Assembly: GCF_030944625.1 (NCBI RefSeq)
Contig: NZ_JAUSXY010000001.1
Location: forward strand, 2,914,001 to 2,978,000
Direction of reading: 5' to 3'
DNA from: Arthrobacter sp. SLBN-112
GTDB taxonomy: Bacteria > Actinomycetota > Actinomycetes > Actinomycetales > Micrococcaceae
DNA: 64,000 nucleotides
Made by a program: the position numbers and the translations under genes. Shown in pieces: positions 40,903 through 50,354 of the stretch (the first letter of the stretch is position 1; each line of letters begins with the position of its first letter). The notes below the pieces were generated by a model. That model was not told where the DNA came from. It did no database searches and worked only from the letters and a program-made list of their open reading frames with translations.

Positions 40903-41784
40903 ATGCCATCCGCGGATCTCCCCCTCCTGTGCCCCGTCTGCTCGGATCCGATGGATCTCCTTGAACCGGGCGCCGGGAATCAACCCCGGCTGGCTTGTAC
41001 TGCGGGCCACAAATTCGACGCGGCACGGCAAGGCTATTTCAACCTGCTGGTTGGCAAGGGGACGTCCTTTGAGGCGGACAGCGCCGCCATGGTGCAGGCC
41101 CGCTTCAATTTCCTGGGGAGCGGCAACTACCGGCCGCTGGCACAGGCCGTAGCCTCCGCCGTCGTACGCAATCTCCCGGACACCGGCGCGACCGTGCTGG
41201 ACTCCGGAACCGGAACCGGCCATTATCTCCGGGAAATACTTGATGCTGCTGCCGCGGACGGGCGGCACGTGTCCGCGATCGGCCTGGACATTTCCAAATT
41301 CGCGCTTCGGCGCGCGGCGCGGCTCAACCCGGACGCCGTCAACATGGTCTGCGATATCTGGCAGCCCCTGCCGGTGGCCACCGGCTCGGTGGACGCCGTG
41401 ACGGTGGTGTTCGCCCCGCGGAACCCCGCCGAATTTGCCCGGGTACTCCGGCCTGCCGGTGTTCTGGTGGTGGTGACACCGCGCCCCGGCCACCTCGCGG
41501 AAGTCGCCGCGGTGACCGGGATGCTCGGTATCGAAGAGGGCAAGGATGACCGCCTGGCCGATGCCATGGCCGGCCATTTCGAGCTGGACAGCTCCGTCGA
41601 CGTCGATATAGCGCTTGAGCTGACCCGCACTGCCGCGGCGGACCTGGCATTCATGGGACCTGCGGGGCACCACCTGGACCTGGGCCACCTTGCAGCCCGG
41701 CTGGAGGGCCTGCCCGAGCCGTTGACAGCCGGGGCAAAGTTCAAGCTGCTGGTGTTCCGTCCCAGGGAACACAACGCCGCGTAA
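40903..41784 (+). CDS. rRNA guanine-N1 methyltransferase (RlmA/TlrB-like)
   Basis: A 293-residue SAM-dependent methyltransferase. The N-terminal zinc finger (LLCPVCSDPMDL ... LACTAGHKFDAARQGYFNLL) is the hallmark of the RlmA family, which methylates a guanine in helix 35 of 23S rRNA; actinobacterial homologues such as TlrB and MyrA can confer macrolide resistance. The SAM site is ATVLDSGTGTGHYLREILDAAA. ATG 40903 is used; the longer open frame overlaps the def end region. Whether it modifies G745 or G748 and whether it affects antibiotics is unknown. Confidence 0.87.
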   Translation: MPSADLPLLCPVCSDPMDLLEPGAGNQPRLACTAGHKFDAARQGYFNLLVGKGTSFEADSAAMVQARFNFLGSGNYRPLAQAVASAVVRNLPDTGATVLDSGTGTGHYLREILDAAAADGRHVSAIGLDISKFALRRAARLNPDAVNMVCDIWQPLPVATGSVDAVTVVFAPRNPAEFARVLRPAGVLVVVTPRPGHLAEVAAVTGMLGIEEGKDDRLADAMAGHFELDSSVDVDIALELTRTAAADLAFMGPAGHHLDLGHLAARLEGLPEPLTAGAKFKLLVFRPREHNAA

Positions 41785-41912
41785 CGACTTGGCCACTATC
41801 CCCCGGCCGACACTTGAGTCCGGACCACTTGCCTGGTCCGCGGACTAGGATGAAAAGACAGTTGCCGGCGGGTCCGCAGACGCGGCTCCCCCGTGACGAA
41901 GGGGGAAGCAGG

Positions 41913-42386
41913 ATGTTCGAATGGCTTGGGGAAAACTGGTGGGCACTGTGGCTCACGGCGTTCCTGGCGTTTGCCGTGGTCGAGATGATCACCCTTGACC
42001 TGTTCTTCATCATGCTTGGCGGCGGATCACTTGCCGCCCTGGCAGCTGACTTCGCCGGTGCCGAACCCTGGCTCCAGGTGGTGATCTTCTGCATCGTGTC
42101 CCTGCTCATGGTCGCGTTCGTGCGGCCGGTGGCACTCTCGCACCTGAAGAAGGGCCCGTCTGAGCAGCGGACCAACGTGGACCGGCTGATCGGTGAACCT
42201 GCCGTCGTCATGGAGGCTGTGACCTCGGATGGCGGCCTGGTGAAAATCGGCGGCGATATTTGGAGCGCACGCTCCGCTGCGGGAGTTCTTCCCGCGGGCC
42301 AGAAAGTGGTCGTCTCGGCCATTGACGGCGCAACAGCAGTGGTTTCGGTACCGCCGGCGGCGGCCACCGGCCCTGAAACAGCCTGA
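41913..42386 (+). CDS. NfeD family membrane protein
   Basis: A 157-residue short-form NfeD protein: transmembrane helices (WALWLTAFLAFAVVEMITLDLFFIMLGGGSLAALAA and WLQVVIFCIVSLLMVAFV) and a C-terminal OB-fold (RLIGEPAVVMEAVTSDGGLVKIGGDIWSARS). The ATG at 41913 follows GGGGGAAGC. It pairs with the SPFH protein 22 bases downstream; NfeD-SPFH pairs are widely conserved and thought to organise membrane microdomains or membrane protein quality control. Confidence 0.9.
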   Translation: MFEWLGENWWALWLTAFLAFAVVEMITLDLFFIMLGGGSLAALAADFAGAEPWLQVVIFCIVSLLMVAFVRPVALSHLKKGPSEQRTNVDRLIGEPAVVMEAVTSDGGLVKIGGDIWSARSAAGVLPAGQKVVVSAIDGATAVVSVPPAAATGPETA

Positions 42387-42408
42387 CATTTGGGGGATAA
42401 GGAGTTTT

Positions 42409-43353
42409 ATGGAAAACGCAGGCGGAACCGCACTGGCCGTTGTGTTGGTGGTCCTGATCGTGTTCGTCATTATCGTTTTGGTCCGGTCGGTCCGGATCAT
42501 CCCGCAGGCACGTGCCGGCGTCGTTGAACGGCTGGGCAAGTACCAGCGGACGCTTAACCCGGGGCTGACCATCCTGATTCCTTTTGTGGACAGGCTCTTA
42601 CCGTTGCTGGACTTGCGTGAGCAGGTGGTCTCTTTTCCGCCGCAACCGGTGATCACTGAGGACAACCTGGTGGTGTCCATCGATACGGTGGTCTACTTCC
42701 AGGTGACGGACCCACGCGCCGCCACCTACGAGATCGCCAACTACATCCAGGCAGTGGAGCAGCTCACCACGACCACCCTGCGTAACGTCGTGGGCGGGCT
42801 GAACCTCGAAGAGGCCCTCACCTCGCGTGACCAGATCAACGGTCAGCTTCGCGGCGTTCTTGATGAGGCGACAGGCCGCTGGGGTATCCGCGTGTCCCGG
42901 GTGGAGCTGAAGGCGATCGATCCGCCGCACTCCATCCAGGATTCGATGGAGAAGCAGATGCGTGCCGAACGCGACCGGCGCGCCGCCATCCTTACCGCAG
43001 AGGGGACCAAGCAGTCTGCCATCCTTACCGCTGAAGGCCAGCGGCAGGCCGCCATCCTCAAAGCCGAAGGCGATGCCAAGGCCGCCATTCTCCGCGCAGA
43101 CGGCGAGTCGCAGGCCATCCAGAAGGTCTTTGATGCCATCCACAAGGGAAACCCGGACCAGAAACTCCTGGCCTACCAGTACCTCCAGACGCTGCCCAAG
43201 CTGGCCGAAGGCTCAGCCAACAAGCTGTGGATCATCCCCAGTGAAGTGGGCGAGGCCCTGAAGGGAATCGGGAACGCCCTCGGGGGCAACGCGCCGGAGC
43301 AAGCGGCCAACGGACTCTTCGACGAGGTTCCGGCCCAGCGCACCGAGCCGTAA
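42409..43353 (+). CDS. SPFH domain (stomatin/prohibitin-like) protein
   Basis: A 314-residue membrane-anchored scaffold. It has one N-terminal helix (LAVVLVVLIVFVIIVLVRSV), the SPFH domain (IIPQARAGVVERLGKYQRTLNPGLTILIPFVDRL to RVELKAIDPP), then a helical repeat region with four copies of an A-I-L-x-A-E/D-G unit (about residues 190-230), expected to form a coiled coil, and a C-terminal tail. The ATG at 42409 follows AAGGAG. It is co-transcribed with nfeD and ends at a terminator. Confidence 0.92.
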   Translation: MENAGGTALAVVLVVLIVFVIIVLVRSVRIIPQARAGVVERLGKYQRTLNPGLTILIPFVDRLLPLLDLREQVVSFPPQPVITEDNLVVSIDTVVYFQVTDPRAATYEIANYIQAVEQLTTTTLRNVVGGLNLEEALTSRDQINGQLRGVLDEATGRWGIRVSRVELKAIDPPHSIQDSMEKQMRAERDRRAAILTAEGTKQSAILTAEGQRQAAILKAEGDAKAAILRADGESQAIQKVFDAIHKGNPDQKLLAYQYLQTLPKLAEGSANKLWIIPSEVGEALKGIGNALGGNAPEQAANGLFDEVPAQRTEP

Positions 43354-43369
43354 GCACGCACTGGAACGG

Positions 43370-43403
43370 GGAGGGATCCGCGGCGCGGGTCCCTCCTTGT
43401 TTT
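43370..43403 (+). terminator. Rho-independent terminator after the SPFH gene
   Basis: GGAGGGA (43370-43376) pairs with TCCCTCC (43390-43396) and is followed by TTGTTTT, a standard hairpin plus T-tract. Confidence 0.75.
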
Positions 43404-43431
43404 GGTCCGTGCGGGTCGAGGCCCGTATAAT
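43402..43431 (+). promoter_or_regulatory. Sigma-A-type promoter upstream of rbpA
   Basis: TTGGTC (43402-43407), 18 bases, then a consensus TATAAT (43426-43431), about 160 bases before rbpA. The perfect -10 is rare in this GC-rich DNA. Confidence 0.5.
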
Positions 43432-43462
43432 TGGGTATTTGTCCGGCAGGATAACACCAGCT

Positions 43463-43488
43463 GGAACAACACAGCTTCGCAATGCGTT
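43463..43488 (+). promoter_or_regulatory. Sigma-R/SigH-type promoter upstream of rbpA
   Basis: GGAAC (43463-43467), exactly 18 bases, then GTT (43486-43488) preceded by C. This matches the consensus of the disulfide-stress sigma factors SigR (Streptomyces) and SigH (mycobacteria). rbpA is a known SigR target in Streptomyces coelicolor, which supports the call. Confidence 0.65.
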
Positions 43489-43590
43489 GAATCCTATGAT
43501 GCAGCACAGTGCACACAGTAGTCCGGCGGCGCATCGTCACCACCGGCTATCGCGGAGTTTTCATCCGCGAACCGACCAGAGGGAGAAATC

Positions 43591-43938
43591 ATGAGCGATC
43601 GCAGCCTGCGGGGCATGCGCCTTGGTGCGCAGAGCATGGAGACCGAGTCCGGAGTAGAGCCGGCTCCGCGCCAGCGGGTCGAGTACCGTTGCGAGGATGG
43701 CGAGCAGGTGTTCGTCACCTTCTCCTCCGAGGCGGAAATTCCTCCGGTATGGGTCTCCAAGACCGGCAAGGAAGCGCTCCTGGTAGATGGTGAGAAGCCG
43801 GACACGAGTAACGACAAGGCAGTCCGCACCCACTGGGACATGCTGCTGGAACGCCGCTCCCTGCCTGAGCTGGAACAGATCCTCGAGGACCGCCTGACCA
43901 TTCTGCGCGAACGCCGTGGAGAGCGCCGCTCCGCATAG
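43591..43938 (+). CDS. rbpA: RNA polymerase-binding protein RbpA
   Basis: A 115-residue actinobacterial transcription factor that binds RNA polymerase and the group 1/2 sigma factor and stabilises open complexes. The N-terminal tail and core are family-typical (SDRSLRGMRLGAQSMETE, RVEYRCEDGEQVFVTFSSEAEIPPVWVSKTGKEALL), and the C-terminal sigma-interaction domain is TSNDKAVRTHWDMLLERRSLPELEQILEDRL. The ATG follows AGAGGGAGAAATC. Two promoters of different types lie upstream, and a strong terminator follows. Confidence 0.96.
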   Translation: MSDRSLRGMRLGAQSMETESGVEPAPRQRVEYRCEDGEQVFVTFSSEAEIPPVWVSKTGKEALLVDGEKPDTSNDKAVRTHWDMLLERRSLPELEQILEDRLTILRERRGERRSA

Positions 43939-43949
43939 CCACGCAACGG

Positions 43950-44002
43950 AAAAGGGGCCGTCCCCGCACTTGAACTTTTTTGGTGCGGGGACGGCCCCTT
44001 TT
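43950..44002. terminator. Bidirectional terminator after rbpA
   Basis: Perfect 20-bp arms (43950-43969 and 43983-44002), with AAAA/TTTT feet and a 13-base loop, lie between the convergent rbpA and glycosyltransferase genes. Confidence 0.92.
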
Positions 44003-44019
44003 ATATGCCGTGCTGCGGC

Positions 44020-44763
44020 CTAAGCCTGCTTGTTCTGCACTTTCCCGGCCAGCGTGTTCCAGCGTGCGGCCAGTCCCCATTTGGTGACGTTGATCATGGC
44101 TTCCACCACGATGTTGCCGCTCATCTTCGAGGCGCCCAATTCACGTTCGACGAAAGTGATGGGACGTTCTTCAATGCGGAGGCCAAGCTTGGCGACCCGC
44201 CAGGCAAGGTCCACCTGGAAGCCATAGCCCACCGAGTCCACCAGGTCCAGGTTCAGCTTCTCGAGGGTGGTTCGGCGGAACGCGCGGTAGCCGCCGGTGA
44301 CGTCTTTGATCCGCAGGCCGAGCATCAGCCGGGCGTAGGTGCTGCCCACCCGGGAGATCGCCTGCCGGTACAGCGGCCAGTTGACTACGCTGCCGCCGGG
44401 GACCCAACGGGAGCCCATGGCCAGGTCTGCGCCCTGCTCGACGGCTTCAAGAAGTTGCGGGAGCTGTTCGGGCTGGTGGGAGCCGTCGGCGTCCATTTCC
44501 ACGAGGACGTCGTAGCCGGCCTCCAGGCCCCACTTGAACCCTGCGATGTAGGCCGCACCAAGGCCTTCCTTGCCCTTGCGGTGCAGGACGTGGACCTGGG
44601 CATCCTCGGCGGCGAAGCCATCGGCCAGGGTGCCGGTACCGTCGGGGCTGTTGTCATCGACCACCAGCACGTCCGACGCCGGAACAGCCGTCCGCAGGCG
44701 CTGGAGCGTCTTGGGCAGCGATTCCAGTTCGTTGTAGGTGGGAATGATCGTAAGGACGCGCAC
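44020..44763 (-). CDS. Polyprenol monophosphomannose synthase (GT2)
   Basis: A 247-residue GT2 glycosyltransferase of the DPM1/Ppm1 type, transferring mannose from GDP-mannose to polyprenyl phosphate for cell envelope glycans. Motifs include [29 protein letters not shown], the metal-binding [13 protein letters not shown] and [12 protein letters not shown]. No C-terminal membrane domain is present, so it is the soluble type, without the fused acyltransferase of mycobacterial Ppm1. The ribosome-binding side shows AGGAAAGGCCC before the GTG at 44763. Confidence 0.92.
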   Translation of the reverse strand: MRVLTIIPTYNELESLPKTLQRLRTAVPASDVLVVDDNSPDGTGTLADGFAAEDAQVHVLHRKGKEGLGAAYIAGFKWGLEAGYDVLVEMDADGSHQPEQLPQLLEAVEQGADLAMGSRWVPGGSVVNWPLYRQAISRVGSTYARLMLGLRIKDVTGGYRAFRRTTLEKLNLDLVDSVGYGFQVDLAWRVAKLGLRIEERPITFVERELGASKMSGNIVVEAMINVTKWGLAARWNTLAGKVQNKQA

Positions 44764-44858
44764 AAAGGGCCTTTCCTGGTGGAAGTGGTCGGAGCACCTG
44801 TTGCCGGGCTGACCGGCGGCGGGCGCAACTCCCCATTATAGGGCGGAAGAATCCTTGC

Positions 44859-46509
44859 TCAGGACCGCAAAGCCGGGCTTACAAACAGTTCGGCACCGTC
44901 TTTCACGGTCTGGAGGCACACAGGATCCGAACCAGTGTCCAGTGCCGGCAGCAGCGGGGTCCTGGCGCGTGGATCGGTGCTCCACGATTGAACCCGTCCG
45001 TCAGCCACCTGCACCATGAGTTCCTCCACCTCCCACACAGCGAAACTTGCCGGGGCTCCGGGGACGAGCTGTCCGGCCATCGGGTTGGCGTGCCGGGCGG
45101 CCCTCCAGCCGGCGCGGGTGTGGCCCAGGAACGCGGCCCGTGCGGAAATTCTTTCGTCCTGGTTGTGATGTTCCACGCAGGCGCGCACGCTGGACCAGGG
45201 CCGCAGCGGTGTTACCGGGCTGTCGCTGCCGAAGCAGACAGGAACCCCTGCCGCGTAGAAGGAGGCGAACGGATTCATCGACCGGCTCCGCTCCCCCACC
45301 CTGCGCTCGTACAGGCCGCCGGGTCCGCCCCAGGCTGCGTCGAACGCCGGCTGGGCGCTCACAGTCACCGCATAGGAAGCCAGCCTTTCAACGGCCGCGG
45401 CATCCACCATCTCAACATGCTCAAAGCGGTGGCCGGCGGCACGCACCCGCTGTGGGCCTACCTCCTTGGCGGCACGATCAAGCGCTTCGAGGGCAACGTC
45501 CAGCCCGGCGTCGCCAATCACGTGGAACCCGCCCTGGATACCGGCCAGCGAGCAGGCGGCGAGGTGGGCTGCGGCCTGTTCGACGTCCAGGTAAAAGGCA
45601 CCATGTTCGTCGCCCGCATCGTGGTACCCGGCGCGGAGGGCAGCAGTCCGGGAGCCAAGCGATCCGTCGATATTCAGGTCTCCGGCGAGCCCGCGGATAA
45701 CGCCACCGAACTGTGCAACGAGGGCGCGGGCATGCTCCTCGGAAGAAGCCGCCTCACCCCAGTACGGCAGGACCTCCGGAACAGGCCGGGCGGCCGCATC
45801 CTCTGCGTTCCATCCCGCGGCGATCCTAAGATCCCCGGCGCCGCCGATGTGGGGCGCACCCATCTCGGCAAGGGCCACGTACCCGTTGGCAGCGGCCTCG
45901 GCAAGGGCACGGGCCTGGTGCTGCTTCAGGGCCTCAGCCGGCAACTGCCGCGTTGCCAGACGGGCCGCCGCATGGGCTGCCCGGATCACCCTGGCCCCGC
46001 CGTCGAACCCGTCCTGGCCCCGAAGGTCCGCGGACTCCGCAAGGGACGTTTGAAACGAGTGCCGAGTGCACGTCCACCCTGGACAGGTAGACCGGCCTGC
46101 CCCCGGCCGCCCGCTCCAGTTCCTCCGCCGTGGGCAGCGTGGGATCGGCCCACGCAGTCTCATCCCAGCCGTGCCCCAGCACGGGGCCCTCACCCTTCAC
46201 GCCGGCGACGGCATCGAGGAGCGCCCGGGCAGAAGCGGCTGAGCCGAGCTGCAAGGATTCCAGGGCGATGCCGGTTTCCGTCAGGTGCATGTGCGAGTCA
46301 ACGAAGCCGGGTGCCACCAGGGCGCCCCGAAGGTCGATGATCTCCATGGAGCTGTCGGCGATGGACGTTGCGGCCTGTTCAGACCCAACCCAGGCGACGG
46401 TGTCCCCATCCACCAGCATGGCTGTCGCGAACGGGTCCGCCGCCGTGTAGACGGATCCGTTGCGGTACAGGACCGGGACGGGACGGGACGTGGAATCGGG
46501 GTGGGGCAT
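44859..46509 (-). pseudogene. Amidohydrolase (YtcJ type), frameshifted
   Basis: A metal-dependent amidohydrolase of the YtcJ/N-substituted formamide deformylase group, about 549 residues when repaired. The first part, from ATG 46509, has LYRNGSVYTAADPFATAMLVDGD and the metal-binding VDSHMHLTETG. The frame breaks at 46049-46051: the coding strand reads GTTTCAAACGTCC where GTTTCAACGTCC (Val-Ser-Thr-Ser) is expected. The second frame continues to 44859 with HVIGDAG, HRFEHVEMVD and GSDSPVTPLRPW. The total of 3n+1 bases points to one extra A. Substrate unknown. A sequencing error is likelier than decay, since both halves are otherwise intact. Confidence 0.87.
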
Positions 46510-46566
46510 GGTTGGCAGGACTCCTGGGGTGGGAACAGGCCGGTGCTGACCGGCGGGGTATGAGGA

Positions 46567-49491
46567 TCAGAGAACGGACGAGTAGGCTACGACGCCGCGG
46601 CGGATCAGGTTGATGGCTTCAACGCACAGCCGTGACAGGCGCGGATCCAGGCCGGGGATTTTTGCCAGCTGGTCCAGCAGGTCCACCACCTGCTTGACCC
46701 AACGGACAAAGTCGCCGGCAGCGAGGTCGGTCCCGCTCAGGACGTCCTGCAAGTGGCGCCCGCGGGCCCACTTGTACAGCGGCCATATGAGCCCGAGCTC
46801 GGGCTCGCCGGTCAGCGGAAGCTTGTTCTCCTCCTCCACATCCTCCAGCGCGGACCATTCCCTCACCACCATGTCCACGGAGGTCTCCAGTGAGACGCTG
46901 GGCATGCGCGGCCGCAGCCCCCGGTCCTCCCGTTTGGCCTGGTACACCAGCACACTGGCCAGCGCGGCCACTTCCGCGGCGTCGAGGTCGTCGAAGGCGC
47001 CCAGCCGCAGCGACTGGGAGATCAGCAGATCCTTCTCGCCATAGATCCGGCGCAGCCGCTGCCCATCCGGACTGATGACCAGCCGGCCATCTCCCGTGTC
47101 TTCCAGGTAGCCATAGACGGACAGCACGTCGCAAACCCGGTCAAAGGTTTTGGCGATGGTGTTGGTGCGGCCCTGGATCTGGCGGACCAGGCCGTCCGTT
47201 TCGCGCCGCAGCTTCCACCAGCGCTCGGACCACCGCGCGTGGTCTTCCCGTTCGCTGCAGCCGTGGCAGGGGTGGGCGCGGAGGGCACGCCGGAGATCGG
47301 CGATGCGTTTTTCCTGGTTGGGCAGTGCCGCGGCACGGCCGAAATCGTGGTTCCGGTTCTGGCCGGGCGCAGGCGGCCGGTTCTCGCGCAGCGCGTTCCG
47401 CGCCGATGATGCGAGGTCCCGGCGTGACTTGGGCACCTTGGCATTGAAGGACTTGGGGATGCGGATCCGGGTGACCGGAGCGATGGGTCCTTCGAGGTCA
47501 TCCGTGCCGATCCGTCGCAGCTGGTTGTCCAGGGTGAGGACGGCCGGCCGCGGTTCGCGGCTGCCATGGTCAGAGCTGAGGACGACGGCGGGTCCCGGCG
47601 CACGTCCACCGGGAACGTTCACCACGTCGCCGGGCAGCAACCGGGCCAGGGAGTCGTCGCTGAGCGACTTTTGCACCCGGGACTTGGTGCGGGACGTGGC
47701 GTTCTCGGCGTCGGACAGTTCCCTCCGAAGCCGGGCATACTCGGTGAAGTCACCCAGGTGGCAGGTCATGGATTTGGCGTAGCCGGCGAGGGATTCCTCC
47801 CTGCTGCGGACCTGCCTGGCGAGCCCCACCACGGAACGGTCGGCCTGGAACTGCGCAAAGGACGACTCGAGGATTTCCCGGGCCCGTACCCGGCCAAACT
47901 GTGCAAGCAGGTTGATGCTCATGTTGTAGGTGGGCTGGAAGCTCGAGTTCAGCGGGTAGGTGCGCCGGGAGGCGAGGCCTGCGACCGCCGTCGGGTCGGT
48001 TCCGGGCTGCCACAGCACCACGGCGTGGCCTTCGACGTCGATGCCGCGCCGGCCGGCGCGGCCCGTGAGCTGGGTGTATTCACCGGCCGTGATGTCCACG
48101 TGGGCTTCACCGTTGAACTTGTCCAGTTTTTCCAGCACCACCGAGCGCGCTGGCATGTTCACGCCCAGGGCGAGGGTCTCCGTGGCGAAGACTGCCTTGA
48201 CCAGGCCGTCGGCGAAGAGTTTCTCCACCACCTCCTTGAAGGTGGGCAGCATACCGGCGTGATGGGCCGCGAAACCCCTGAGCAATCCGTCCCGCCACGT
48301 CCAAAAGCCAAGGACGTCGAGATCGTCCGGTGGAATATCCTGCCCGGCTTCGTCAACGCGCTGGGCGATGATCCGCTGTTCGGTTTCCGTGGTGAGCCAC
48401 AGGCCGGACGCGACGCATTGGGCGACTGCTCCCTCACACCCCGCACGGGAAAAGATGAAGGTGATGGCCGGCAAAAGATCCATCCGGTCAAGGCTGGCAA
48501 TCACCTGGGGACGGCTGGCCCGGCGCACCCCTGCAGGCTCGGCGCCACGGACCGGACGGTCGTTGCCGCGCCGGCCGCGCTGGCCGCGTTTCCCTGGCCC
48601 CTGCCGGTTCCGGAAGCTTTGCTGGATTTCACTGCGCGCCACGTCGAGCAATTCCGGGTTGACGTCAAAGCCGCGGCCCCTTGCGCTTTCGCCGGCTTTG
48701 TCCTGTTTGGGCGCCTGATCGTCTTCTTCCCCGCCGGGCGGGGCGATCTCGTCGAACGTGGTTTCGCCGGCGAACAGGTCCATGATCCGGCGTCCCACCA
48801 TGACGTGCTGCCACAACGGAACCGGCCGGTGCTCGGAAACGATAATGTCCGTGTCGCCGCGCACGGTGTCCAGCCACGCACCAAATTCTTCGGCATTGGA
48901 GACCGTGGCGCTCAAGGAAGCGACCTGGACCTCACTGGGCAGGTGGATGATGACTTCTTCCCAGACCGCCCCGCGGAACCGGTCGGCAAGGTAGTGCACC
49001 TCGTCCATGACCACGTAGCCAAGGTCGTCCAGGGTTGCGGAGTCGGCGTAGAGCATGTTCCGCAGGACCTCGGTGGTCATGACCACCACCTGCGCGTCGC
49101 CGTTGATGCTGGTGTCACCGGTCAGGAGCCCCACGTTCTCCGCGCCGTATTTGGCGGCAAGCTCGCTGAATTTTTGGTTGCTGAGTGCCTTGATGGGCGT
49201 GGTGTAGAAAGCCTTCAGACCCCGTTGCAGGGCCAGGTAAATGGCGAACTCGCCAACAATGGTTTTGCCGGCGCCGGTAGGGGCCGCCACCAGGACTCCC
49301 CTGCCTTCCTGCAGGGAACGGCAGGCTTTCCGCTGGAAGTCATCAAGTTCGAACTCAAGGGTCCCGGAAAACTGTCCGAGGTACGTGGCGGCCTCAGCCC
49401 TGCGTTCAGCGCTGGCGCGGTACCTTTCTGCGGGAGACAGTTCTTCGGAATCGGTGGGTCCGGTGGAGAACGACCCGGTGTTGGAAGGCAT
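46567..49491 (-). CDS. helY: DEAD/DEAH box helicase (HelY, Ski2/Mtr4-like)
   Basis: A 974-residue superfamily 2 helicase. The N-terminal helicase core has VAAPTGAGKTIVGEFA (Walker A), DEVHYLADRFRGAVWEE (motif II, DEVH), SLSATVSNAEEF (motif III) and TGRAGRRGIDVEGHAVVLW (motif VI). A basic Arg/Gly insert (KRGQRGRRGNDRPVRGAE) occurs between the RecA domains, and a DSHCT-type domain forms the C-terminus (YLEDTGDGRLVISPDGQRLRRIYGEKDLL to the end). Ski2-like helicases act on RNA; the actinobacterial role is unproven. It is downstream of tatC on the same strand, typical of the proteasome neighbourhood in actinobacteria. Confidence 0.93.
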   Translation of the reverse strand: MPSNTGSFSTGPTDSEELSPAERYRASAERRAEAATYLGQFSGTLEFELDDFQRKACRSLQEGRGVLVAAPTGAGKTIVGEFAIYLALQRGLKAFYTTPIKALSNQKFSELAAKYGAENVGLLTGDTSINGDAQVVVMTTEVLRNMLYADSATLDDLGYVVMDEVHYLADRFRGAVWEEVIIHLPSEVQVASLSATVSNAEEFGAWLDTVRGDTDIIVSEHRPVPLWQHVMVGRRIMDLFAGETTFDEIAPPGGEEDDQAPKQDKAGESARGRGFDVNPELLDVARSEIQQSFRNRQGPGKRGQRGRRGNDRPVRGAEPAGVRRASRPQVIASLDRMDLLPAITFIFSRAGCEGAVAQCVASGLWLTTETEQRIIAQRVDEAGQDIPPDDLDVLGFWTWRDGLLRGFAAHHAGMLPTFKEVVEKLFADGLVKAVFATETLALGVNMPARSVVLEKLDKFNGEAHVDITAGEYTQLTGRAGRRGIDVEGHAVVLWQPGTDPTAVAGLASRRTYPLNSSFQPTYNMSINLLAQFGRVRAREILESSFAQFQADRSVVGLARQVRSREESLAGYAKSMTCHLGDFTEYARLRRELSDAENATSRTKSRVQKSLSDDSLARLLPGDVVNVPGGRAPGPAVVLSSDHGSREPRPAVLTLDNQLRRIGTDDLEGPIAPVTRIRIPKSFNAKVPKSRRDLASSARNALRENRPPAPGQNRNHDFGRAAALPNQEKRIADLRRALRAHPCHGCSEREDHARWSERWWKLRRETDGLVRQIQGRTNTIAKTFDRVCDVLSVYGYLEDTGDGRLVISPDGQRLRRIYGEKDLLISQSLRLGAFDDLDAAEVAALASVLVYQAKREDRGLRPRMPSVSLETSVDMVVREWSALEDVEEENKLPLTGEPELGLIWPLYKWARGRHLQDVLSGTDLAAGDFVRWVKQVVDLLDQLAKIPGLDPRLSRLCVEAINLIRRGVVAYSSVL

Positions 49492-49511
49492 ATCCCAAGC
49501 CTAGCGGCAGG

Positions 49512-50348
49512 CTAGAGCTTCTTGAGTTCACTGCTTGGGGTGGCTACGTCCGCGGTGGCCTCGGTTTCGGCGACCTGCTTGGCCTGGCGGCGGTCGCGCC
49601 GCTTGTCATTCATGATGCAGATGCCGATGGCCGCGAAGAACAGCGCCAGCAGGGGCCCGGCTAGCATGAACATTGAAATGGCGTCCGCGCCCGGGGCGGC
49701 AACAGCTGCCAGGACGAAGACGAGGAAGACCGTGATGCGCCAAGCCTTGAGAATGGTGCGCCCGGAAACCAGGCCTGCCATGTTGACGCCGACCAACACC
49801 ACCGGGACCAGGAAAGCCAGGCCCAGCATCAGCACCATGCGTGTAACGAACTCGATGTAGGTCCGTGCGTCGATGACACTTGAGGAGCCTGCGGGGGTGA
49901 ACTGCGTCAAGGCGTGGACCACCTGCGGAACCACCAGCCAGCCCACCCAGATCCCAGCAAGGAACAACGGGATGGCTGCGGCCATATAGCCCAGGGTGTA
50001 GCGGCGTTCCTTGGACGTCAGGCCGGGGGTGATAAACGCCCAGAGCTGATAGATCCAGATGGGGCTGGAAATCACCGCCCCGATGAGGAGCGACATCTGG
50101 AGCTTGAAGTCAAAGGGCGAGGCGATGGTTCCGAAGTTGATGGCTGCCAGGCCGCCGGTCTCATCGGAGATCCTGTTGACCGGTTCGGCAAGGGCCTTCA
50201 GCAGCGGATCGTAAAGTATCCAGCCCCCAATGCCGCCGATGACGACCCCGATGGCCGACTTGATCAGCCGGTTCTTCAGTTCCTTGAGGTGCTCCCACAG
50301 GGACATGCGCCCCTCGGGATTGGCTTTACGGCCCCGCGACAGTGCCAC
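49512..50348 (-). CDS. tatC: Twin-arginine translocase subunit TatC
   Basis: A 278-residue integral membrane receptor of the Tat export system with six transmembrane helices. Signatures are MSLWEHLKELKNRLIKSAIG (cytoplasmic start), FTLGYMAAAIPLFLAG-like helix with PLFLAGIWVGWLVV, and FLVPVVLVGVNMAGLVS. It starts six bases after the tatA stop and is followed by helY. Tat exports folded proteins such as the Rieske subunit. Confidence 0.95.
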   Translation of the reverse strand: MALSRGRKANPEGRMSLWEHLKELKNRLIKSAIGVVIGGIGGWILYDPLLKALAEPVNRISDETGGLAAINFGTIASPFDFKLQMSLLIGAVISSPIWIYQLWAFITPGLTSKERRYTLGYMAAAIPLFLAGIWVGWLVVPQVVHALTQFTPAGSSSVIDARTYIEFVTRMVLMLGLAFLVPVVLVGVNMAGLVSGRTILKAWRITVFLVFVLAAVAAPGADAISMFMLAGPLLALFFAAIGICIMNDKRRDRRQAKQVAETEATADVATPSSELKKL

Positions 50349-50354
50349 GGGAGG

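Noticed and set aside
42955..43110. Tandem DNA repeat within the SPFH gene
   Set aside because: The repetition is at the protein level (A-I-L-x-A-E-G coiled-coil units) with diverged codons, a normal family feature.
47566..49515. 649-codon open frame on the plus strand over helY
   Set aside because: Antisense shadow of the helicase gene; residue composition is artefactual and helY has all motifs.
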